Positions 18,342-27,560 are shown, numbered from the stretch's first letter. The stretch: DNA of 64,000 bases from Acinetobacter sp. ANC 7912 (GCF_039862785.1 NZ_CP156795.1:310001-374000); one strand, 5' to 3'. A program made the numbers and translations. Notes: generated by a model from the letters alone, not told the origin.

Positions 18342-19229
18342 TTACCAGTGCTCACCCGGGAAGATACGCGCATATGCTTTTTGCACCCAATTCAGTTTTT
18401 GTGGCTGGCCGACAGAAGCAGATGAACTTGGGAACAGATTAAAGCCAATCGACATCAGCTTGTTATTAATGTCTGGGGCAATCGCATAGGTGATCGATGC
18501 CAGACGGCCCAGATTGGTCGCCACTTTCTTCGGACGTTTCACAATCGCATGGGCAATCAGATCCGATGCTTCTTCAGGAGACAGCGTTGGCACATATTTA
18601 TAGATCTTGGTTGGCGCAATCATTGGCGTACGTACCAGTGGCATATAGATTGAAGTAATCGCGATCTTGTGCGAATTCACTTCTGCAGACAGACAACGAC
18701 TGAAAGCATCCAGTGCAGCTTTTGATGCCACATACGCCGAGAAGCGGGTAGCATTGGCCAAGACACCAATCGAGCTGATGTTAATGATATGGCCCTGACG
18801 ACGCATCATCATGTGTGGCAGGATATTCATCACCAAACGCACAGCACCGAAATAATTCAGCTGCATGGTCCGTTCAAAGTCGTGGAAGCGATCTACTGAT
18901 TCATGCACGGCACGGCGGATGGAACGGCCAGCATTATTGATCAGGATATCAATGTGGTCGACAGAGGCCATAATCTGCTTCGCGACTTCATCAATTGCTT
19001 CAAGATTATTTAAATCACAAGGAAAAACCGAAGCCATCCCCCCTTTAGCTTCAATTTCTTCTTTGACTTGATCAAGGGTTTCTTTGGTACGTGCCACGAG
19101 TAAAACATGTGCACCTGCATCTGCCAGACGATGTGCTGCAGTCAGACCGATACCACTGGATGCGCCAGTAATGAGGATGGTTTTGCCTTGAACTCGTTTC
19201 TTCAAATGTTTCTGTAGTTTGGATTTCAC
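18342..19229 (-). CDS. Short-chain dehydrogenase/reductase (SDR) family oxidoreductase
   Basis: A 295-residue classical-type SDR with a short basic N-terminal extension before the Rossmann fold. Motifs: TGASSGIG at 21-28 for NAD(P) binding, NNAG at 98-101, the catalytic serine S153 and the Y166-x3-K170 pair in AYVASK. The C-terminal region beyond about 250 is hydrophobic, suggesting membrane association or a lipid-like substrate. The start codon is GTG (19229-19227) with AGGA 8 bases upstream. Substrate is unknown. A perfect 8+2+8 palindrome lies 67 bases upstream and may be an operator. It has its own terminator and is probably monocistronic. Confidence 0.9.
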   Translation of the reverse strand: MKSKLQKHLKKRVQGKTILITGASSGIGLTAAHRLADAGAHVLLVARTKETLDQVKEEIEAKGGMASVFPCDLNNLEAIDEVAKQIMASVDHIDILINNAGRSIRRAVHESVDRFHDFERTMQLNYFGAVRLVMNILPHMMMRRQGHIINISSIGVLANATRFSAYVASKAALDAFSRCLSAEVNSHKIAITSIYMPLVRTPMIAPTKIYKYVPTLSPEEASDLIAHAIVKRPKKVATNLGRLASITYAIAPDINNKLMSIGFNLFPSSSASVGQPQKLNWVQKAYARIFPGEHW

Positions 19230-19295
19230 GGTTATTTATTCCTGAATAATGCGCTGTAGATTTACGTTTTTTCTTATTTGGTTTTTACGTAGATA

Positions 19296-19313
19296 TGTAC
19301 AAAACTTTGTACA
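19296..19313. promoter_or_regulatory. Perfect palindrome, candidate operator for the SDR gene
   Basis: TGTACAAA-AC-TTTGTACA is an exact 8-base inverted repeat with a 2-base centre, 67 bases upstream of the SDR GTG. The size and symmetry fit a site for a dimeric repressor of the TetR or GntR kind. The regulator cannot be named, and no regulator gene adjoins it. Confidence 0.45.
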
Positions 19314-19483
19314 CCTTGGAGTCTTTATATAATAAACAAATATGCAGGAAAATCTAGAGAATAAGTGATTGAAAATAAGAGAATTTTTAGAGTAATTGCT
19401 CTATTTTTAAACTATGTTTCAATTGATATTTATAGTGATCTAACCATAGGATAAAGCTCGGGAAAAGTAAAGTGATCATAAAA

Positions 19484-19509
19484 AAACTCCATCAAAAATG
19501 ATGGAGTTT
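19484..19509 (-). terminator. Rho-independent terminator after metY
   Basis: A 10-bp stem AAACTCCATC / GATGGAGTTT with the loop AAAAAT. On the minus strand it is followed by TTTTTT-type sequence, 18 bases beyond the metY stop. Confidence 0.88.
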
Positions 19510-19527
19510 CGTGCTTCAAAATGGCGC

Positions 19528-20805
19528 TTAGACGGCTGCAAGCGACTGTTCAAGGTCGGCAATCAGGTCATCAATATGTTCAATCCCGATCGACAGACGA
19601 ACCATGTCTTCACTGACACCAGCTGACTTGAGTTCTTCTGGATTGAGCTGACGGTGAGTCGTGGTTGCCGGGTGGCAGGCCAGACTCTTGGCATCCCCAA
19701 TATTGACCAGACGGGTGAACAATTGCAGGGCATCGATAAAACGCGCACCGCCTTCACGGCCACCTTCCACACCAAAAGTCAGGATCGCAGAAGGTTTGCC
19801 TTTCACATATTTTTGTGCCAAGGCATGCTGCGGGTGATCTTTCAGACCGGCATAATTGACCCATTTAACTTTTGGATGTTGTTGCAAATATTCTGCAACT
19901 TTCAGCGCGTTATAGGTATGGCGTTCCATACGCAGACTTAAGGTTTCCAGTCCTTGCAGAATCAAGAATACGTTTTGCGGGCTGATTGCAGCACCGGTAT
20001 TACGGAGTGGCACCACACGGGCACGGGCGATATAAGCAGCTTCACCGAGTGCTTCGACATAATTCACGCCATGATAGCTTGGATCAGGCGTATTCAGCGC
20101 TTTAAAACGTTCTGGATATTTACCCCACGGGAATTTACCGCTATCCACGATAATGCCACCGATCGAATTACCATGACCGCCAATATATTTGGTCAGTGAG
20201 TGCACCACAATGTCGGCACCGAAATCAAAAGATTTCTGCAGTACAGGGGTTGCCACAGTATTGTCGACGATGACTGGGACGCCATATTCATGTGCGATTT
20301 TGGAAATTGCTTCGAGGTCAATAATATTACCGAGTGGGTTACCAATTGATTCCACAAAGACCAGTTTGGTTTTGTCATCAATCAGGTCACGCAGTGCTTC
20401 CGGATTCTGATAATCAAAGAAGCGTACTTCAATGCCTTGTTTTGGCAGGGTATGTGCGAATAGGTTATAAGTACCACCATATAAAGTTGAAACCGAAGCA
20501 ATATTGTCGCCGGCTTCAGCAATGGTCTGAATCGCGTAGGTAATTGCAGCCATACCAGAGGCCAGTGCCAGTGCGCCAATCCCGCCTTCCAGCGCTGCAA
20601 CACGTTGTTCCAGTACCGCAGTGGTTGGGTTCATGATGCGGGTATAAATATTGCCCTGAACTTTCAGATCAAACAGGTCAGCACCATGCTGGGTATTATC
20701 AAAAGCATAAGAAGTGGTTTGATAAATCGGCACTGCTACGGCTTTGGTGGTTGGTTCAGGGGTGTAACCGGCGTGAATGGCTAAAGTTTCTGGTTTGTAA
20801 GTCAT
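19528..20805 (-). CDS. metY: O-acetylhomoserine sulfhydrylase
   Basis: A PLP-dependent Cys/Met-metabolism enzyme that forms homocysteine from O-acetylhomoserine and sulfide. The 425-residue protein has ETLAIHAGYTPEPTTKAVAVPIYQTTSYAF at the N-terminus and SGMAAI. The Schiff-base lysine is in HSLTKYIGGHG (K206). The C-terminal SIGIEHIDDLIADLEQSL is typical. Length (about 425-430) and the NTVATPVL stretch favour O-acetylhomoserine sulfhydrylase over cystathionine synthase/lyase relatives. No SAM riboswitch was seen in the upstream region. It is divergent from ettA and has its own terminator. Confidence 0.9.
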   Translation of the reverse strand: MTYKPETLAIHAGYTPEPTTKAVAVPIYQTTSYAFDNTQHGADLFDLKVQGNIYTRIMNPTTAVLEQRVAALEGGIGALALASGMAAITYAIQTIAEAGDNIASVSTLYGGTYNLFAHTLPKQGIEVRFFDYQNPEALRDLIDDKTKLVFVESIGNPLGNIIDLEAISKIAHEYGVPVIVDNTVATPVLQKSFDFGADIVVHSLTKYIGGHGNSIGGIIVDSGKFPWGKYPERFKALNTPDPSYHGVNYVEALGEAAYIARARVVPLRNTGAAISPQNVFLILQGLETLSLRMERHTYNALKVAEYLQQHPKVKWVNYAGLKDHPQHALAQKYVKGKPSAILTFGVEGGREGGARFIDALQLFTRLVNIGDAKSLACHPATTTHRQLNPEELKSAGVSEDMVRLSIGIEHIDDLIADLEQSLAAV

Positions 20806-21126
20806 AGTGATAGATCTTCTATTGTATTTTGTTAGGATGAAAACTGATCAAATATTAGCACTTGCAATATCAAGAAAAGCACATATTTATTCAAATAATT
20901 ATCCTATTTAGCGATATAGCGTCAACAGCATAAGCGAACTTTTGTTCGATAACGTGATGCTTGAAAAATAATCGGGGCTAAACTTGTAACAAGCCATTAA
21001 CTTCACGTGAATGGCTTATGTTTTCGAGACATTCTGCGTATAATAGCCGATTATTTTTTCGCTCATTATGAGCAGGGGATCGCAACTTTCAATCCCCATT
21101 CTGGTTTTACTATTGAGGAGTCCTAC

Positions 21127-22788
21127 GTGGCCCAATATATTTACACGATGAACCGTGTGTCTAAGATGGTTCCGCCGAAGCGCGAAATCTTGAAAGACAT
21201 CTCTTTATCATTTTTCCCAGGTGCCAAAATTGGTGTACTTGGTCTAAACGGTGCAGGTAAATCGACCTTGCTTCGTATTATGGCGGGCGTAGATAAAGAT
21301 TTCTCTGGTGAAGCACGTGCACAGCCGGGTATCAAAATCGGCTACCTTGAACAAGAACCACCACTGGATCCAACTAAAGATGTCCGTGGTAACGTTGAAG
21401 ATGGCGTGCGTGAAGCACTAGACGCGCTTGAACGTCTGGATCAGGTCTTTGCTGAATATGCAGATCCAGATGCTGACTTTGATGCTTTGGCAAAAGAGCA
21501 GGAAAAACTGGAAGCGATTATCCAGACTTGGGATGCGCACAACCTGAATAACCAGCTGGAACAGGCTGCGGCAGCACTAAACCTGCCAGCTTGGGATGCA
21601 GACGTGACCAAACTATCTGGTGGTGAACGCCGTCGTGTGGCACTGTGCCGTTTGTTACTGTCTAAACCGGACATGTTGCTTCTGGACGAACCAACGAACC
21701 ACTTGGATGCAGAATCTGTATCTTGGCTGGAACGCTTCCTGAAAGATTTCCCAGGCACAATTGTGGCGATTACCCACGACCGTTACTTCCTGGATAACGT
21801 AGCTGAGTGGATTCTGGAGCTTGACCGTGGACATGGTATTCCTTACCAAGGCAACTATTCTTCTTGGCTGGAACAAAAAAATGCCCGTTTAGAGCAAGAA
21901 CAGAAGCAGGAAGAATCTTTTGCTAAAGCATTGAAAAAAGAACTTGAATGGGTTCGTGCCAATGCCAAAGGCCAGCAAAAGAAAAACAAGGCGCGTATGG
22001 AGCGCTTTGAAGAGCTTAACTCTCGCGAATTCCAGCAACGTAACGAAACTTCTGAAATCTATATTCCACCTGGTCCACGTCTGGGTAACAAGGTAGTTGA
22101 AGTTGAAAACATCAGCAAATCTTTCGGCGACCGTCTGCTGTATAAAGATTTGTCTTTCAGCGTACCACCAGCTGCAATTGTCGGTATCGTGGGTCCAAAC
22201 GGTGCGGGTAAAACTACGCTATTCCGTATGATGACTGGTGAACAGCAACCAGATACCGGTACGGTAACTCTAGGTGACTCTGTAAAAGTGGCGTATGTTG
22301 GCCAGATCCGTGACACACTGGATGATAACAAAACCGTTTGGGAAGAAGTGTCTGGCGGTCTGGATATCCTGAAAGTGGGTGATTACGAAATTGCCTCTCG
22401 TGCCTATATCGGTCGCTTTAACTTCAAAGGTCAGGATCAGCAAAAACGTGTAGGCGAATTGTCTGGTGGTGAGCGTAACCGTCTGCAATTGGCGAAAATC
22501 CTGCAACAGGGTGCAAACGTGATCCTGCTGGATGAACCATCAAACGACTTGGATGTAGAAACTCTACGTGCACTGGAAGATGCGATTCTGGTCTTCCCAG
22601 GTACCGTGATGGTGGTATCGCACGACCGTTGGTTCCTGGACCGTATTGCGACACACATCCTGTCATTTGAAGATGAAACTCCAGAATTCTTCACTGGTAA
22701 CTATACTGAGTTTGAAGAATACCGCCGTAAGAAATATGGTGATGATCTGGCAATCAAACGTCAGAAATATCGCAAAATTGGTGGCTAA
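21127..22788 (+). CDS. ettA: Energy-dependent translational throttle ABC-F protein EttA
   Basis: An ABC-F ATPase that binds the ribosomal E site and gates entry into elongation according to the ATP/ADP ratio. It is a 553-residue soluble protein with two ABC cassettes and no membrane domain. Walker A motifs are GLNGAGKST and GPNGAGKTT, the signatures are LSGGERRR and LSGGERNR, and Walker B/D-loop regions LLDEPTNHLDAES and LLDEPSNDLDVET follow. The start is taken as GTG at 21127 (VAQYIYTMNRVSK...), with GAGGAG six bases upstream. The longer reading frame from 21007 adds 40 residues foreign to the family. Confidence 0.96.
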   Translation: MAQYIYTMNRVSKMVPPKREILKDISLSFFPGAKIGVLGLNGAGKSTLLRIMAGVDKDFSGEARAQPGIKIGYLEQEPPLDPTKDVRGNVEDGVREALDALERLDQVFAEYADPDADFDALAKEQEKLEAIIQTWDAHNLNNQLEQAAAALNLPAWDADVTKLSGGERRRVALCRLLLSKPDMLLLDEPTNHLDAESVSWLERFLKDFPGTIVAITHDRYFLDNVAEWILELDRGHGIPYQGNYSSWLEQKNARLEQEQKQEESFAKALKKELEWVRANAKGQQKKNKARMERFEELNSREFQQRNETSEIYIPPGPRLGNKVVEVENISKSFGDRLLYKDLSFSVPPAAIVGIVGPNGAGKTTLFRMMTGEQQPDTGTVTLGDSVKVAYVGQIRDTLDDNKTVWEEVSGGLDILKVGDYEIASRAYIGRFNFKGQDQQKRVGELSGGERNRLQLAKILQQGANVILLDEPSNDLDVETLRALEDAILVFPGTVMVVSHDRWFLDRIATHILSFEDETPEFFTGNYTEFEEYRRKKYGDDLAIKRQKYRKIGG

Positions 22789-22802
22789 TCCCATCTAATC
22801 GA

Positions 22803-22824
22803 AAACCAGCCCGAGGGCTGGTTT
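22803..22824 (+). terminator. Rho-independent terminator after ettA
   Basis: The stem AAACCAGCC / GGCTGGTTT with a CGAG loop and a run of T follows the ettA stop by 14 bases. It could also serve the convergent minus-strand Sel1-like gene. Confidence 0.9.
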
Positions 22825-22840
22825 TTTTATGCCCCTGCTT

Positions 22841-23236
22841 TTAAATCAGCAGGGGTCGATAGGGAGGATTCAAAAGTTTTTCAGCCTTACTATGGCCTTG
22901 CTGTGCTGCTTGATTCAGCCACTGCCGAGCTTGTGTTTCATTTTGTTCTAAGCCTAACTCTCCATTTAGATAATAAATCCCAAGTCGATACTGTGCTTCC
23001 GGGTGACCGCGCAATGCAGCACTGAGAAAATTCCACACAGCATTACGCTGATAGGTCTGCTGCTGTTCAAAACGGACGACGTCGAAACGTTTTTTCTGTA
23101 ATTGTTGTAGTGTATGACAAAGAGATTCAAACTGGAGGGCCTGCAAATAATAGGTATGTGTCTCGGAAGAGGATTTTATTTTTGTTGCAGTTGTATCATC
23201 TCGTGAAAGTAGAAAATTTATTATAGTTTTTAGCAT
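22841..23236 (-). CDS. Sel1-like repeat protein
   Basis: A 131-residue protein of unknown function. The C-terminal half has about one and a half Sel1 (TPR-like) repeats: AALRGHPEAQYRLGIYYLNGELGLEQNETQARQWLNQAAQQGHSKAEKLL (residues about 73-122), with the G-x2-A-Q-Y-x-LG pattern. Such repeats usually mediate protein-protein contacts. The N-terminus (MLKTIINFLL) is weakly hydrophobic but not a clear signal peptide. AGGA lies upstream of the ATG. It converges on ettA and shares its terminator region. Confidence 0.75.
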   Translation of the reverse strand: MLKTIINFLLSRDDTTATKIKSSSETHTYYLQALQFESLCHTLQQLQKKRFDVVRFEQQQTYQRNAVWNFLSAALRGHPEAQYRLGIYYLNGELGLEQNETQARQWLNQAAQQGHSKAEKLLNPPYRPLLI

Positions 23237-23375
23237 TTTACTTTTGTTCCTATTGAAATGCGTCCTTGCAATTACATGGAATCCTTTTAATTCTTCTAGA
23301 TTACCCCAATTTTTTTGATATTCATTCAGTGATCCGACGAAGTTACCCGCTTACAAGATAAAAGCCGCCATAAAA

Positions 23376-23395
23376 AAGACCGCCGTAGCGGTCTT
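23376..23395 (-). terminator. Rho-independent terminator after the zinc-ribbon gene
   Basis: An 8-bp stem AAGACCGC / GCGGTCTT with a CGTA loop. On the minus strand it is followed by a T run, 17 bases beyond the stop of the 113-residue membrane protein. Confidence 0.85.
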
Positions 23396-23412
23396 GGAAA
23401 AGTACAGAGAAA

Positions 23413-23754
23413 TCAGATTTCCCATTCGTGATTACATTCACGGCATTTCCATTTTTTCTGGCTTTGCATAAAAGCTTGCATTGAGATTTTGAAATCAGGC
23501 AAATCTTTATAGAATATAAAGCCTGCGATCAGACAGATGATAAATACGATCACAGTCGCAGTTTGCAGGGTCGTGCCTGCACCATCACCGAAAATCCACA
23601 TACCAATGCTGATCACGACTAACAGAAGCAGAACGAATAGGGCAGGAACAAGAAGTACCAGGCTTTTTGGCACGACAGGACGTGCAACGTGCTGACCAGG
23701 CTGTGCAACCGGCATGATTTTAGGACTTTGACATTTTGGGCAACGGTATTGCAT
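23413..23754 (-). CDS. Small membrane protein with a split zinc ribbon
   Basis: A 113-residue protein of unknown function. An N-terminal CPKC (residues 5-8) and a C-terminal CREC (104-107) flank two transmembrane segments (about 31-53 and 63-83). With two membrane spans both ends face the same side, so the two Cys pairs could form one zinc ribbon in the cytoplasm. It lies between the gltX/tRNA unit and the Sel1-like gene and has its own terminator. Confidence 0.7.
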   Translation of the reverse strand: MQYRCPKCQSPKIMPVAQPGQHVARPVVPKSLVLLVPALFVLLLLVVISIGMWIFGDGAGTTLQTATVIVFIICLIAGFIFYKDLPDFKISMQAFMQSQKKWKCRECNHEWEI

Positions 23755-23850
23755 TGCAGCTCCAGAATTTTTTAAATATCAGTTATTTTAATCAGAATCA
23801 TACAGAAAGCCAAAACAGGCTCAAGCATAAAAAGGTAAATTCTGGACAAT

Positions 23851-23882
23851 AAAAAACCCAAGTCGCAATGCTTGGGTTTTTT
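23851..23882 (-). terminator. Rho-independent terminator after tRNA-Glu
   Basis: The stem AAAAAACCCAAG / CTTGGGTTTTTT with an 8-base loop lies 31 bases beyond the tRNA-Glu 3' end. It ends the minus-strand gltX-tRNA-Ala-tRNA-Glu unit. Confidence 0.92.
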
Positions 23883-23912
23883 ATTAAGATCACTTTCACA
23901 TGATCTTGAATA

Positions 23913-23988
23913 TGGCGTCCCTACGGGGATTCGAACCCCGGTTACCGCCGTGAAAGGGCGATGTCCTAGGCCTCTAGACGATAGGGAC
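23913..23988 (-). tRNA. tRNA-Glu(TTC)
   Basis: A 76-base tRNA on the minus strand with encoded CCA. The anticodon loop holds TTC (CGCCC-TTTCACG-type arm). The D arm (TCGTCTAGAGGCC) and T arm (GGGGTTCGAATCCCC) match bacterial tRNA-Glu. It lies in the same orientation as, and downstream of, gltX, whose product charges it. Confidence 0.95.
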
Positions 23989-24022
23989 AAATGAGGCAAA
24001 TACACAGGTAAAGCAATTGATT

Positions 24023-24098
24023 TGGTGGAGTCAAGGAGGATCGAACTCCTGACCTCTACAATGCCATTGTAGCGCTCTACCAACTGAGCTATGACCCC
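24023..24098 (-). tRNA. tRNA-Ala(GGC)
   Basis: A 76-base minus-strand tRNA with encoded CCA. The anticodon stem CTACA/TGTAG holds the loop ATGGCAT, giving anticodon GGC. It lies 57 bases downstream of the gltX stop, with no terminator seen between them. Confidence 0.95.
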
Positions 24099-24155
24099 AG
24101 TCTGTGTGTGCGCTATATTATGAAGATAACGTACACACGTCAACTAAAAAATCAA

Positions 24156-25664
24156 TTAAGCTTCATCAACTGCATCATTTTTCGGCAATTTCAGACTTTC
24201 ATTGAGTTTTTCCCAAGCTTTCAGCTCTTTTTTGCTTGGACCACCCACGATTTCCAGCGCATGACGCAGACGGGCAAAAGTTAGATCTGGGCCAATGGTG
24301 ACCATGGTTTGCATCACAGGCGTAGAAGCTGTCGAACCTGCAATCGCCATAAAGAATGTCGGCATGAAATCACGCAGCTTGATGCCCATCTGGCTCGCAA
24401 GATCCATCAAGGTCTGGCTCACGGTGTCATTGTTCCAGGTAAATTGGCTTTCCAGACGCCAGATCGCGAACTGTAGGCTTTGACGAATCTGTTCTTCAGT
24501 CAGTTTTTTACTTTCAAACTGTTCCTTGGTCAGAGTCGGGAAGTGGTTAAAATAATGTGCAGACCAGTTCACCGCTTCAGACAGCAGGTTAATACGTGGC
24601 TGGATTGCAGCAGCAATTTCTTCCAGTTTGGCACGATCCGCTTTCCAAGCAAGCAGGGTATCTAGCAGCTCTGCAGGAGAAAGTGATTTGATCCACTGAC
24701 CATTGAGCCAGTTGAGTTTTTCTACGTCGAAGATTGGACCACCCAGAGACACACGGTTAATGTCGAAGTTTTCAATCATTTCAGCCAGAGTGAATTTTTC
24801 ACGTTCGTCTGGCATTGACCAGCCCATACGACCCAAGTAGTTCAACAGTGCTTCTGGCAGTACACCGATATCTTTGTAGTAGTTGATTGAAGTTGGGTTT
24901 TTACGTTTAGACAATTTAGATTTGTCTGGGTTACGCAGCAGTGGCATGTGGCACAGCACTGGCATGTCCCAGCCAAAGTATTTGTATAGCAACTGGTGTT
25001 TTGGCGCAGATGGAATCCACTCTTCACCGCGGATCACGTGAGTGATCTGCATCAGATGGTCATCGACCACATTTGCCAGGTGATAAGTTGGCAGACCGTC
25101 CGTTTTCAGTAGGATCTGCATGTCCACTTGTGCCCATGGAATTTCCACTTCACCACGCAGCATGTCATTAAATTTACATACACCTTCGGTTGGCACTTTC
25201 ATACGGATCACGTGCGGTTCACCTGCAGCCAGACGACGTGCAACTTCTTCTTTAGAAAGTTTTAGACCACGGCCGTCATAACGTGGGGTTTCACCACGGG
25301 CTTGCTGTTCAGCACGCATTTCGTCCAGTTCTTGTGCAGTCGCGAAACAGTAGAACGCATGACCTTTATCCACCAGCTCTTCGGCATATTTGCGGTAGAT
25401 GTCCATACGTTCTGATTGACGGTATGGGGCGTGTGGACCGCCCACATCCGGACCTTCAGACCAGTTCAGGCCTAACCAGCGTAAAGAATCCAGAATCATT
25501 TTTTCAGATTCAGGGGTAGAGCGCAGCTGGTCAGTATCTTCAATACGGAGGATGAATTCACCGCCGTGCTGTTTGGCAAAGCACAGGTTAAACAGGGCGA
25601 TATAGGCAGTTCCTACATGGGGAAAGCCTGTAGGAGATGGAGCAATACGAGTACGAACAGTCAT
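24156..25664 (-). CDS. gltX: Glutamyl-tRNA synthetase
   Basis: A class I aminoacyl-tRNA synthetase that attaches glutamate to tRNA-Glu. The protein is 502 residues from the ATG at 25664, where the family sequence [19 protein letters not shown] begins. The HIGH-type motif is HVGT at 16-19 and the KMSKS-type motif is KLSKR at 250-254. An in-frame ATG 19 codons upstream (25721) is unlikely because those residues are foreign to the family. tRNA-Ala and tRNA-Glu follow without an intervening terminator, so the enzyme and its substrate tRNA may share a transcript. A TATAAT lies about 40 bases upstream of the start. Confidence 0.97.
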   Translation of the reverse strand: MTVRTRIAPSPTGFPHVGTAYIALFNLCFAKQHGGEFILRIEDTDQLRSTPESEKMILDSLRWLGLNWSEGPDVGGPHAPYRQSERMDIYRKYAEELVDKGHAFYCFATAQELDEMRAEQQARGETPRYDGRGLKLSKEEVARRLAAGEPHVIRMKVPTEGVCKFNDMLRGEVEIPWAQVDMQILLKTDGLPTYHLANVVDDHLMQITHVIRGEEWIPSAPKHQLLYKYFGWDMPVLCHMPLLRNPDKSKLSKRKNPTSINYYKDIGVLPEALLNYLGRMGWSMPDEREKFTLAEMIENFDINRVSLGGPIFDVEKLNWLNGQWIKSLSPAELLDTLLAWKADRAKLEEIAAAIQPRINLLSEAVNWSAHYFNHFPTLTKEQFESKKLTEEQIRQSLQFAIWRLESQFTWNNDTVSQTLMDLASQMGIKLRDFMPTFFMAIAGSTASTPVMQTMVTIGPDLTFARLRHALEIVGGPSKKELKAWEKLNESLKLPKNDAVDEA

Positions 25665-25705
25665 AGTCGGATGGATCTGAATATAAAAATTCTGGCTATT
25701 ATAAC

Positions 25706-25755
25706 GAAAAAGCCACATCACTTAATGCTTAATTCAACATTGAATGATGTGACTT
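25706..25755 (-). terminator. Terminator between the small exported protein gene and gltX
   Basis: Read on the minus strand, AAGTCACATCA pairs with TGATGTGGCTT (one mismatch) and is followed by TTTTC. An inner 6-bp repeat ATTCAA-CA-TTGAAT lies in the loop. It would stop transcription from the gene at 25818-26141 before gltX. Confidence 0.6.
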
Positions 25756-25817
25756 GGGATCTGTGAGATTGGCGCTTTGAGAGAGTTGATCCTGAGATGA
25801 GGAATCAGGAGTTGCTG

Positions 25818-26141
25818 TTAAAGAAAAAAATTCTGTAAAAAACGGCTGAAACTCTGATTCTGTGAAGCAAAGAAATTTTGTGCAGGACGCACTTTGATCG
25901 CAGTCATCACTTTCAGGTTTTCTTCGCTATGCAGGCTTTTTTCAGTTTTTTGTTGTTGGATCGCCTTTTCAATTGGAGAAGACTTGGTTGTGGTTGCTAC
26001 AGTTGTTTTCGACGCAGTATGGCTTACAGCTGGAGCAGCCGTATTTACAAGCTCTGGATGAGCTACAACAGCATGACTCAGTTGTGCTGTAAGCAGGATC
26101 GATAGGCTCAGGATGCCGGTCTTGAACGTAGTCACTTTCAT
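25818..26141 (-). CDS. Small exported protein of unknown function
   Basis: A 107-residue protein with a signal peptide (KVTTFKTGILSLSILLTAQLSHA, cleavage probably after SHA). The mature part is a Thr/Ala/Ser/Lys-rich low-complexity stretch (about 25-55) followed by a segment that ends in QSFSRFLQNFFL. No domain is recognised. The ATG at 26141 is preceded by AGGGAG at good spacing, and a TTG two codons upstream is a less likely start. It appears monocistronic, upstream of gltX and ending in an inverted repeat. Confidence 0.65.
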   Translation of the reverse strand: MKVTTFKTGILSLSILLTAQLSHAVVAHPELVNTAAPAVSHTASKTTVATTTKSSPIEKAIQQQKTEKSLHSEENLKVMTAIKVRPAQNFFASQNQSFSRFLQNFFL

Positions 26142-26473
26142 GTCCAAACTCCCTCTCTTGTTGTGTTGCTGGATTTGTTTTCTTAAGAGTTATTGTTAAT
26201 GTTCGAACATAATTCAAACACACTTCACTCTTAAAAAGTAGAACCAAGTCACAAAAATTACAAAAAGAATAAATATGACAGTGGAAATTTCTAAAAAATC
26301 AGAGATCAAAATCTTAGAGCGCTATTTGTAACATAGCACTATGAAGAGACTATGAAGATTATAGCTTAAAGTAATCGGTTGATAGGCCAAAAGTATAAAA
26401 ATTGCTGAGATTTGTCATTTTTAAGATATCAGAAAATCAGAATAACTTCGAATCTATTGTTATAAGTATATGA
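26142..26473. other. Divergent intergenic region before the sulfate-binding protein genes
   Basis: About 330 AT-rich bases without an ORF lie between the minus-strand small exported protein and the first sulfate-binding protein. They should contain the minus-strand promoter, which I could not define. No repeats or RNA gene recognised. Confidence 0.4.
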
Positions 26474-26502
26474 TTGTTAATTGATTTTTAAATTTATATA
26501 GT
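26474..26502 (+). promoter_or_regulatory. Promoter of the first sulfate-binding protein gene
   Basis: TTGTTA, a 17-base spacer and TATAGT, with the -10 box ending 30 bases before the ATG. The second copy's promoter also has the same TATAGT -10 box and 17-base spacer. Confidence 0.6.
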
Positions 26503-26532
26503 GCGCAATAGATAAACAAAAGAGTTCTTGTA

Positions 26533-27537
26533 ATGAAAAAAATAATTGTATCAGCAATTTTCGCAGCGCTGTCGGGAGCCACAGCACAACTGGCTTGTGC
26601 TAAAGATTTCCTGAATGTCTCCTATGATCCAACCCGTGAATTCTACCAGGAATATAATGAAGAGTTCGGTAAGTACTGGAAACAGAAAACCGGACAAACG
26701 GTCAACTTTAAACAGTCACACGGTGGTTCAGGCAAGCAGGCGCGCTCGGTAGTAGATGGTTTGCAGGCGGATGTGGTGACTTTGGCGCTTGCAAATGACA
26801 TTGAAGAAATCGTCAATGCAGGACTGATTAATAAAGGCTGGCAGAAAGAGTTTCCGAACAATTCGGCACCTTATACTTCAACCATTGTATTTCTGGTACG
26901 TAAGGGCAATCCAAAGCACATCAAAGATTGGAACGACCTGACCAAGCCAGGTGTAGAAATTATCACGCCAAACCCAAAAACTGGTGGCGCACCGCGCTGG
27001 ATTTACCTCTCCGCTTGGGGCTATGCACTGAAACAGCCGGGTGGCAATGATGCCAAGGCGCGTGAACTGGTGAAAAAACTGTATGCCAATGTCAAAGTGC
27101 TGGATTCTGGCGCACGTGGTTCCTTGACCACTTTTGCTGAACGCGGTATTGGTGATGTGCTGCTGTCTTGGGAGAATGAAGCATTACTGGCGACCCAAGG
27201 TCTGGGCAAGGAAAAATATGAAATCGTTTATCCATCGATTTCGATTCTGGCTGAACCATCTGTTGCCATTGTCGACAAAACTGTGGCAAAAAATGGCAAT
27301 GCCAACCTGGCAAAAGGCTACCTGAACTACTTATATTCACCAAAAGGGCAGGAGCTGGCAGCGAAATACCATTTCCGTCCACGTGACCAAAAGGCTGCAG
27401 CGAAGTATGCCTCACAGTTCCCGAAAATCCAGACCTTTACTATCGATAAGGTATTTGGTGGCTGGGCCAAAGCACAGAAAACCCATTTCGTGAATGGCGC
27501 GATTTACGACCAGATTTCATCTGAAAACCGTCGTTAA
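26533..27537 (+). CDS. Sulfate ABC transporter substrate-binding protein, copy 1
   Basis: A periplasmic sulfate (or thiosulfate) binding protein of the Sbp/CysP family, 334 residues. It has a signal peptide ([22 protein letters not shown], cleavage after ACA). The mature part starts [19 protein letters not shown] and includes the family sequences [26 protein letters not shown] and [10 protein letters not shown], where oxyanion-contacting Ser/Gly residues lie. The C-terminus has [16 protein letters not shown]. No permease or ATPase genes adjoin it, so it must feed a transporter encoded elsewhere. A close paralogue follows. Confidence 0.94.
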   Translation: MKKIIVSAIFAALSGATAQLACAKDFLNVSYDPTREFYQEYNEEFGKYWKQKTGQTVNFKQSHGGSGKQARSVVDGLQADVVTLALANDIEEIVNAGLINKGWQKEFPNNSAPYTSTIVFLVRKGNPKHIKDWNDLTKPGVEIITPNPKTGGAPRWIYLSAWGYALKQPGGNDAKARELVKKLYANVKVLDSGARGSLTTFAERGIGDVLLSWENEALLATQGLGKEKYEIVYPSISILAEPSVAIVDKTVAKNGNANLAKGYLNYLYSPKGQELAAKYHFRPRDQKAAAKYASQFPKIQTFTIDKVFGGWAKAQKTHFVNGAIYDQISSENRR

Positions 27538-27560
27538 GCTAAATCACTGATCGAACTAGA

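Noticed and set aside
20806..21006. A possible SAM riboswitch in front of metY.
   Set aside because: The 200-base upstream region has no recognisable SAM-riboswitch helices or terminator/antiterminator pair.
25790..25812. TCCTGA...TCAGGA repeat as terminator of the small exported protein gene.
   Set aside because: The stem is only six pairs, without a T run. The stronger inverted repeat at 25706-25755 is preferred.
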